The notes under the pieces were generated by a model. It saw only the letters and a list, made by a program, of their open reading frames with translations, ran no database searches and was not told the DNA's origin. Both the position numbers and the translations under genes were made by a program. DNA of 64,000 nucleotides from an uncultured Pelagibacteraceae bacterium. Lineage in GTDB: Bacteria; Pseudomonadota; Alphaproteobacteria; Pelagibacterales; Pelagibacteraceae. The stretch lies in NCBI GenBank assembly GCA_902545825.1, contig CACCHS010000001.1, positions 1 through 64,000 on the forward strand. Direction: 5' to 3'. This document shows positions 59,109 through 64,000 of the stretch, piece after piece. The stretch's first letter is position 1. Each line of letters begins with the position of its first letter.

Positions 59109-60308
59109 TTAATTCAGTTGATTTATAATTCTCTCCACAATCTTGTCAGCGAGATTACTTTTGCTTGTTTTTTTTATTTCCTCAAAGTGTTGATTTTTAT
59201 AGAAAATTGAAACGGAGTTTTCGTCCGACTCGAAGCCAATATCTTTCTTTGATATATCATTTGCTATTATCCAGTCACAGTTTTTCTCTGTTAATTTATT
59301 CTTTGAATTTAATTCTAAATTCATTGTTTCAGCAGCAAAACCAATTACAAGTTTTGGTCTCAATGAATTATGATTTGATACATTATTTAAAATATCAATA
59401 TTTTTTTCTAAATTTAGAACAAGGTTATCCTTTTTTTTAATCTTATTTTTATTATAGTTTTTAATCTTCCAATCACCAACGGCTGCAGAAAATACTGCTA
59501 CATCTGCAGGTAAATTATTTAATGTTTTTTCATACATTTCTTCTGCAGTTTTTACCTTTATTAACTTAATATTAGGATCTGCTATTTGATTTGAAGGTCC
59601 TGATATTAATGTAGTATCAAATCCGTTTCTGTTTAAAGAATTTGCTATTTCAAAGCCTTGTTTGCCACTTGATCTATTTGTAATATATCTTACAGGATCT
59701 ATAAATTCCTGAGTAGGACCAGCAGTTACGATAGCCCTTTTTTTATTAACATTATTCAATTTTTTGAAATACTGATTTAAGTAATTAAGAATTTCAGTTG
59801 GCTCTGACATTTTACCTTCGCCGTATTCTCCACAAGCCATATCACCAATATTTGGTCCAATCATTTCATAACCAAAAGTTTTTAACTTTTGAATATTATC
59901 TTTATTGGATTTATGTTCCCACATTCTTACATTCATTGCAGGCGCTAAAAAAATTTTCTTATTTGATGCTAGTGTCACAGTTGTAGCAAGATCATCCGCA
60001 AGTCCATAACTTAATTTTGAAATTGTATTAGCTGTAGCAGGTACAATTAATATCAAATCAGCCCATCTAGAAAGTGATATATGATCCATTTCTGCTTCAT
60101 TCTTATGATCAAAAAGTTGGGTATAAACTTTTTCTTGAGAAAGAGTGACAACGGATAATGGTGTCACAAATTTTTTAGCATTTTCCGTAAGTATAGTTTT
60201 TACCTGTGCACCATTTTTTTTTATTAATCTTATTACATCTAAAGCTTTATAAGCAGCAATACCACCACAGATAATAAGTAATATTTTTTTTCTATCTAAA
60301 AAATTCAT
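59109..60308 (-). CDS. coaBC: Bifunctional phosphopantothenoylcysteine decarboxylase/synthase
   Basis: Two steps of coenzyme A synthesis. 399 residues: N-terminal flavoprotein CoaC (about 1-185, with GGIAAYKALDVIRLI and the signature PAMNVRMW) and C-terminal CoaB (about 190-399, with TAGPTQEFIDPVRYITNRSSGKQG and AAVGDW). Seven bases after ubiB. Confidence 0.97.
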   Translation of the reverse strand: MNFLDRKKILLIICGGIAAYKALDVIRLIKKNGAQVKTILTENAKKFVTPLSVVTLSQEKVYTQLFDHKNEAEMDHISLSRWADLILIVPATANTISKLSYGLADDLATTVTLASNKKIFLAPAMNVRMWEHKSNKDNIQKLKTFGYEMIGPNIGDMACGEYGEGKMSEPTEILNYLNQYFKKLNNVNKKRAIVTAGPTQEFIDPVRYITNRSSGKQGFEIANSLNRNGFDTTLISGPSNQIADPNIKLIKVKTAEEMYEKTLNNLPADVAVFSAAVGDWKIKNYNKNKIKKKDNLVLNLEKNIDILNNVSNHNSLRPKLVIGFAAETMNLELNSKNKLTEKNCDWIIANDISKKDIGFESDENSVSIFYKNQHFEEIKKTSKSNLADKIVERIINQLN

Positions 60309-60315
60309 TGTGAAA

Positions 60316-61884
60316 TTAAAATACTAAGTAACCAAAAAATACAAGCAATAATAATCCAATAATACTTTGGTTTCTAAAAGATTTCATTTCCATTTCTTTA
60401 TCTTTAAGAGCCGAATAAGAATTTGAGTTTTGAGGTATTTGTCCACTAGCTAAAAAAGTAAGAGCCTGATTTGCTTTATCCATTATTTGAGGTAACTCTG
60501 GCAATCTTTTGAGGACTTCAGTTGAGTCTTTCAAGGTCTCAGTTAAATTTGAAATTGGATCCTTAGTTTCTTTGAGCCATTTTTCAAGCACAGGCTTTGA
60601 AGTTTCCCAAATATTTGTTTCAGGGTTTAATTTTCTTGCAACTCCTTCAACAACAACCATTGTTTTTTGAAGTAATAATAATTGGGGTTGCGTTTGCATG
60701 TTAAATTTTTCAGTAATGTCAAATAACTGTTTAAGTAATTTTCCTCCCGAAATATCTTTAACTGATTGGCCAAAAATCGGTTCTCCTATGGATCTAAGAG
60801 CTTGAGCTAGTTCATCTACATTAACGTTTTTTGGTACTAGGCCAGCAACTATATGAACATCTGCAACTTTTTTATAATCTCTTAAAATAAATCCGTATAA
60901 AATTTCTGCTAAAAATTTTCTATTAAGCTTATCTAATCGACCCATAATACCAAAGTCGATTGTTACAATTCTCCCACTATTATCAATAAGTAAATTTCCT
61001 TGATGCATATCAGCATGAAAAAAACCATCCCTAACAGCGTGTCTTAAAAAGTGTTGAATAATATCTGTTGCAACATTTTTAACATTAATGCCTTTTTCAA
61101 TTAAAATATCTTTTTCACGAATTGATTGCCCCTCAACCCAGTCTAAAGTTAAAACTTTTTCACTTGTAAAATTCCAATAAATTTTTGGTACAAAAAATCC
61201 AACATCATTTGTTGTATTTTCGGAAAATTCGTTTGCCGCGGCTGCCTCAAACCTTAAATCCATCTCATGATTAGTAATTTCTTTTAATAAAAAAACTACC
61301 TCCATTAACTTTAATCTTCTAGTTTTAGTAGCTATATTTTCAATTAAGTAAGCTAGAAGCATTAAGGCATCTATTTCTTCATTAAATTTCTTTTTAATAT
61401 CTGGTCTTAGAATTTTAATCGCTATATCTTTTATTGTTCCATTATCATTAAATTGCGCTTTGTGTACTTGTGCTATTGATGCTGCTGCGATTGGCTCACT
61501 AAAATTTAAAATTGAGTTATATATTTCTTCTCCAAGCTCATCTTTTAAAATATCTTTTGCCTCTTCATTAGAAAAAGGTGGGACTCTGTCCTGTAATTTT
61601 TCTAATTGTCTTGATAGCTTTTCCCCAATTATATCCGGTCTGGTTGCTAGGAACTGACCTAGTTTAATAAATGTTGTTCCCATTCCCTCTATGGATTTAC
61701 ATAGTTTTTCCTCATCGTTCAAATTTTTAAGCTCATAATCTTTTTTAGTAAGACTAATAGAAAAAATATTTACTAAAATTTGTATTACTACAGGAGGTTT
61801 ATGAATTTTAGATATTACTTTAATAGCATCAGATAGCGCTAACTTTCTTGCAATTTTAAATAGAATAAAAATCTTTTTTAACAT
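60316..61884 (-). CDS. ubiB: UbiB ubiquinone biosynthesis kinase-like protein
   Basis: Atypical ADCK-family kinase needed for ubiquinone synthesis. 522 residues with the KxGQ motif in TFIKLGQFLATRPD, AAASIAQVHKA, FFHADMHQGNLL and IDFGIMGRL; a C-terminal hydrophobic anchor (about 502-520) is present. Overlaps the ubiE stop by one base. Confidence 0.96.
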   Translation of the reverse strand: MLKKIFILFKIARKLALSDAIKVISKIHKPPVVIQILVNIFSISLTKKDYELKNLNDEEKLCKSIEGMGTTFIKLGQFLATRPDIIGEKLSRQLEKLQDRVPPFSNEEAKDILKDELGEEIYNSILNFSEPIAAASIAQVHKAQFNDNGTIKDIAIKILRPDIKKKFNEEIDALMLLAYLIENIATKTRRLKLMEVVFLLKEITNHEMDLRFEAAAANEFSENTTNDVGFFVPKIYWNFTSEKVLTLDWVEGQSIREKDILIEKGINVKNVATDIIQHFLRHAVRDGFFHADMHQGNLLIDNSGRIVTIDFGIMGRLDKLNRKFLAEILYGFILRDYKKVADVHIVAGLVPKNVNVDELAQALRSIGEPIFGQSVKDISGGKLLKQLFDITEKFNMQTQPQLLLLQKTMVVVEGVARKLNPETNIWETSKPVLEKWLKETKDPISNLTETLKDSTEVLKRLPELPQIMDKANQALTFLASGQIPQNSNSYSALKDKEMEMKSFRNQSIIGLLLLVFFGYLVF

Positions 61885-62588
61885 TAAACCTTCCAGCCTG
61901 AATGAATAGACACTATTCCACCGCTTAAATCTCTATATTTACAATTTTCAAAACCATTTTTATTCATTAACTCAACAAGCTGATTTTGATTTATAAATTT
62001 ATCTATACTTTTTATAAGATATTCATAAGGCTCACTTTTGCCTACTATCAACTTCCCAACTTTTGGAATTATTTTTGAATAATTCTTATACAAGAAATTT
62101 AAGTTAGAATTTGATATTTTTGAGAATTCCAAACATAAGAAACGTCCCCCAGGCTTTAAAACTCTATGTGCCTCTTTTAAAGATTTACTAATATCTTTTG
62201 TATTTCTAAGGCCGAAACTTATTGTGTAATAATCAAAAAGATTGGACTTGAACTTTAAATTTTCAGCGTTTCCTATATGCCAAGAAATATTATCTACATT
62301 TTTAAATCTTTTCTTTCCTTGGTCTAACATTTTTTTGTTAGGGTCAACATTATAAACACTGCCTTTAAACTTAACTGTATTTAAAAATAGTTGACCGATA
62401 TCACCTGTTCCACATCCTACATCAATCAATTTTTTATTAGTATAAGGTGACATCATCATAATTAAGTCCTTTTTCCAAAGTCTATGTATACCTAATGACA
62501 TAAAATCGTTCATGAGATCATATTTATCGTAAACATCATTAAAGACATTTCGGACCAGGTTTTTTTGGTTTTGTAAAAATTGTTTCAT
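61884..62588 (-). CDS. ubiE: Ubiquinone/menaquinone C-methyltransferase
   Basis: SAM-dependent C-methylation of the quinone ring. 234 residues with YDLMNDFMSLGIHRLWKK, DVGCGTGDIGQLF, and SFGLRNTKDISKSLKEAHRVLKPGG, the UbiE signatures. Divergent from mutM with a 39-base gap; the mutM/ubiE-ubiB-coaBC-dut arrangement is common in alphaproteobacteria. Confidence 0.97.
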   Translation of the reverse strand: MKQFLQNQKNLVRNVFNDVYDKYDLMNDFMSLGIHRLWKKDLIMMMSPYTNKKLIDVGCGTGDIGQLFLNTVKFKGSVYNVDPNKKMLDQGKKRFKNVDNISWHIGNAENLKFKSNLFDYYTISFGLRNTKDISKSLKEAHRVLKPGGRFLCLEFSKISNSNLNFLYKNYSKIIPKVGKLIVGKSEPYEYLIKSIDKFINQNQLVELMNKNGFENCKYRDLSGGIVSIHSGWKV

Positions 62589-62627
62589 TGTATTTATTAT
62601 TTTTTATAAATAATAATATAGTAATAA

Positions 62628-63494
62628 ATGCCAGAATTGCCAGAAGTAGAAATAGTCAAACAGTCCCTGTCGAAAAAGATCAAGCATAAAAGGGTTAAAA
62701 AAATTATTATAAAAAATAGAAATTTAAGATTTAAATTGGATCACAATTTTTCAAATATAGTTAAAAATTCTGTAGTAGAGAATATATCTAGATTTTCAAA
62801 GTACTTAATAATTGAATTAGATAATAGTTATTATTGGTTAATTCATCTAGGTATGTCAGGAACTTTACATGTTGTTGATAAAAATAAGCAAAAATTTCTT
62901 ACCAATTTAAGTTTTTATCAATCACCAAATTTGCCAGAAAAACATAATCACATTCATATTTCATTTGATAAATTTAAAATAATTTATAACGACCCAAGAC
63001 GATTTGGTTATTTTTTATTACTTAAAAGTAAGTATAAATTAGATGAGTTTATATCAAATTATGGACCTGAACCATTCAATAAAAATTTTAATCAAACATA
63101 TTTAAAAAAGAAATTAAGCAATAAAAGCAAAAATATTAAAAATTATCTTCTTGATCAAAAATTTGTTTCAGGAATTGGAAATATTTACGCTAGTGAAATT
63201 TTATTTTTGGCTAAAATAAATCCTGAGAGAAAATCTGCAAAATTAAATTTGAGTGATTATAAAAAAATTATTTTTTTTTCCAAAAAAGTATTAAAAAAAG
63301 CCATTGAGAAAGGGGGATCCTCAATTCAAAATTTCAAAAATTCTAATGGAAAAACAGGATCATTTCAAAAGCATTTCCAAGTTTACGATAGAGAGGGAAT
63401 GTATTGCCTTTCAAAAAAATGTGATGGAATTATAAAAAAAAAAGTGATTTCAAATAGATCAAGTTTTTATTGCAATATTTGTCAAAAAATTTGA
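62628..63494 (+). CDS. mutM: Formamidopyrimidine-DNA glycosylase
   Basis: Removes 8-oxoguanine and other oxidised purines. 288 residues. The N terminus PELPEVEIVKQSL provides the catalytic Pro and Glu; the lysine in LIHLGMSG region, NDPRRFGYF, and GIGNIYASEILF are family motifs. The terminal zinc finger is atypical: the first pair is CLSKKC (C-x4-C) where C-x2-C is usual, while the second is CNIC. rpsT follows. Confidence 0.95.
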   Translation: MPELPEVEIVKQSLSKKIKHKRVKKIIIKNRNLRFKLDHNFSNIVKNSVVENISRFSKYLIIELDNSYYWLIHLGMSGTLHVVDKNKQKFLTNLSFYQSPNLPEKHNHIHISFDKFKIIYNDPRRFGYFLLLKSKYKLDEFISNYGPEPFNKNFNQTYLKKKLSNKSKNIKNYLLDQKFVSGIGNIYASEILFLAKINPERKSAKLNLSDYKKIIFFSKKVLKKAIEKGGSSIQNFKNSNGKTGSFQKHFQVYDREGMYCLSKKCDGIIKKKVISNRSSFYCNICQKI

Positions 63495-63542
63495 AATTAA
63501 TTGGTTGACCATAAACCTTTGAGAAGTTATATCTCCTGCAAA

Positions 63543-63803
63543 ATGGCAAATACAAAATCTGCAATTAAAACTATAAGAAAAAATTCAAGAGAAACTCTTA
63601 TTAATAAGTCGCGTAAGAGTAGATTTAAAAATGCGATAAAAAAAATGAACATTCTTATTGAGAAAAAAAATAAAAAAGATGCTTTATCTTATTTGCCTAA
63701 ACTAAACTCAGAATTGATGAAAATTGCTAAGACTGGGGTGATTAAAAAAGGAAATGCCTCAAGAAACCTGTCAAGACTAACCAAAAAAATTAATTCTCTT
63801 TAA
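63543..63803 (+). CDS. rpsT: 30S ribosomal protein S20
   Basis: 86 residues. ANTKSAIKTIRKNSRET and the end IKKGNASRNLSRLTKKIN are the family pattern. The ATG at 63543 gives the normal MANxxSA start; an in-frame TTG at 63501 adds 14 unrelated residues. No purine-rich ribosome site precedes it; GAGAAGTTATATCTC at 63521-63535 could fold into a small hairpin. In alphaproteobacteria rpsT is usually followed by dnaA. Confidence 0.96.
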   Translation: MANTKSAIKTIRKNSRETLINKSRKSRFKNAIKKMNILIEKKNKKDALSYLPKLNSELMKIAKTGVIKKGNASRNLSRLTKKINSL

Positions 63804-64000
63804 TCAACTCGCGATTGTTATTTAGCTGCAACTTAAGATTTGCACTAAATAAAAGCTATCATTCTTAAAATTAACTAGATCTTGTAATTTTTTTTAAATT
63901 TTCATTTCAAAAAAAAATATATTCAAAAATTAACTTCGCCTAAGAGTTTAAATATATTTTTTCTATTTTTAATTTAATTTTAAAATTAAAAATACACTCG
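63804..64000. other. AT-rich gene-free tail, probably upstream of dnaA
   Basis: 197 bases without an open frame worth reporting. The end contains a 12-bp perfect inverted repeat, TATTTTTAATTT at 63964-63975 and its complement at 63983-63994, with a 7-base loop. I see no TTATNCACA-type DnaA boxes and no GC-rich terminator stem. It probably contains the promoter of the next gene, expected to be dnaA by synteny. Confidence 0.4.

Noticed and set aside
63804-64000. oriC in the last 200 bases
   Set aside because: AT-rich with an inverted repeat, but no DnaA boxes are visible, and the alphaproteobacterial origin is more often by hemE.

Overview
The window is a dense, strongly AT-rich (about 30% GC by eye), operon-packed bacterial chromosome segment. 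Gene order and protein types point to an alphaproteobacterium with a streamlined genome, most likely of the SAR11/Pelagibacterales group. The pointers are lysine- and asparagine-rich proteins, one-to-four-base gene overlaps, few long intergenic gaps, and the blocks hemE-hemH-hemJ-rho, mnmE-mnmG-rsmG-parA-parB and ubiE/mutM/rpsT. Nearly all of it is core housekeeping DNA. I see no insertion sequence, prophage, CRISPR array, tRNA or rRNA gene.

Layout. 1-2151: end of haem synthesis (partial hemE, hemH, hemJ). 2211-5713: rho, a lone sulfotransferase, mnmE. 5779-9927: mnmG, rsmG with a perfect parS palindrome inside it, parA, parB, the usual origin-proximal segregation block. 9917-14586 (minus): holA, lptE, leuS, DUF3576 lipoprotein. 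14587-15984: a highly expressed-looking porin with its own promoter region and strong terminator. 15957-18321: ThiE/TenI-like protein, YggS, L,D-transpeptidase, winged-helix regulator and a 35-residue ArfA-like gene. 18325-20856 (minus): sugar/nucleoside kinase, nth, dapB, a tiny membrane protein. 20860-24627 (minus): dnaJ, dnaK, grpE. 24664-28163: rdgB, an LpoA-like binding protein, rsmI, BON lipoprotein, small membrane protein. 28168-35819: maeB, murJ, trpS, Nfu, glucosaminidase, polysaccharide deacetylase. 35770-42091: shortened tsaB, fur, miaB, phoH, ybeY, lnt, metK. 42100-48872: nusA-infB-rbfA-rpsO-pnp expression operon. 48891-53546 (minus): FAD oxidoreductase, exported MsrB, histidine phosphatase, a 37-residue basic protein, fabI, fabB, fabA. 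53597-57485: an iron/peroxide-type locus with Irr, katG, a 2OG hydroxylase-like protein, DUF2061 and a Cys-rich mini-protein behind Fur-type boxes. 57486-63803: SH3 protein, ThiF/MoeB, dut, coaBC, ubiB, ubiE, mutM, rpsT. The last 197 bases probably lead to dnaA.

The most interesting signals are regulatory or very small. They are (i) three copies of a 17-bp Irr-box-like palindrome, one before irr and two around the katG promoter, the second covering the -10; (ii) two Fur-box-like palindromes before an eight-cysteine 59-residue protein; (iii) an intrinsic terminator ten bases before the nusA start, overlapped by a 14-codon leader ORF that runs into nusA, which suggests attenuation of the nusA-infB operon; (iv) the parS site embedded in rsmG; and (v) several unlisted short genes held in place by ATGA or TAAATG junctions.

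All functional names come from reading translated motifs and gene order. No database search was run, so start codons, promoters and small genes carry the most uncertainty.
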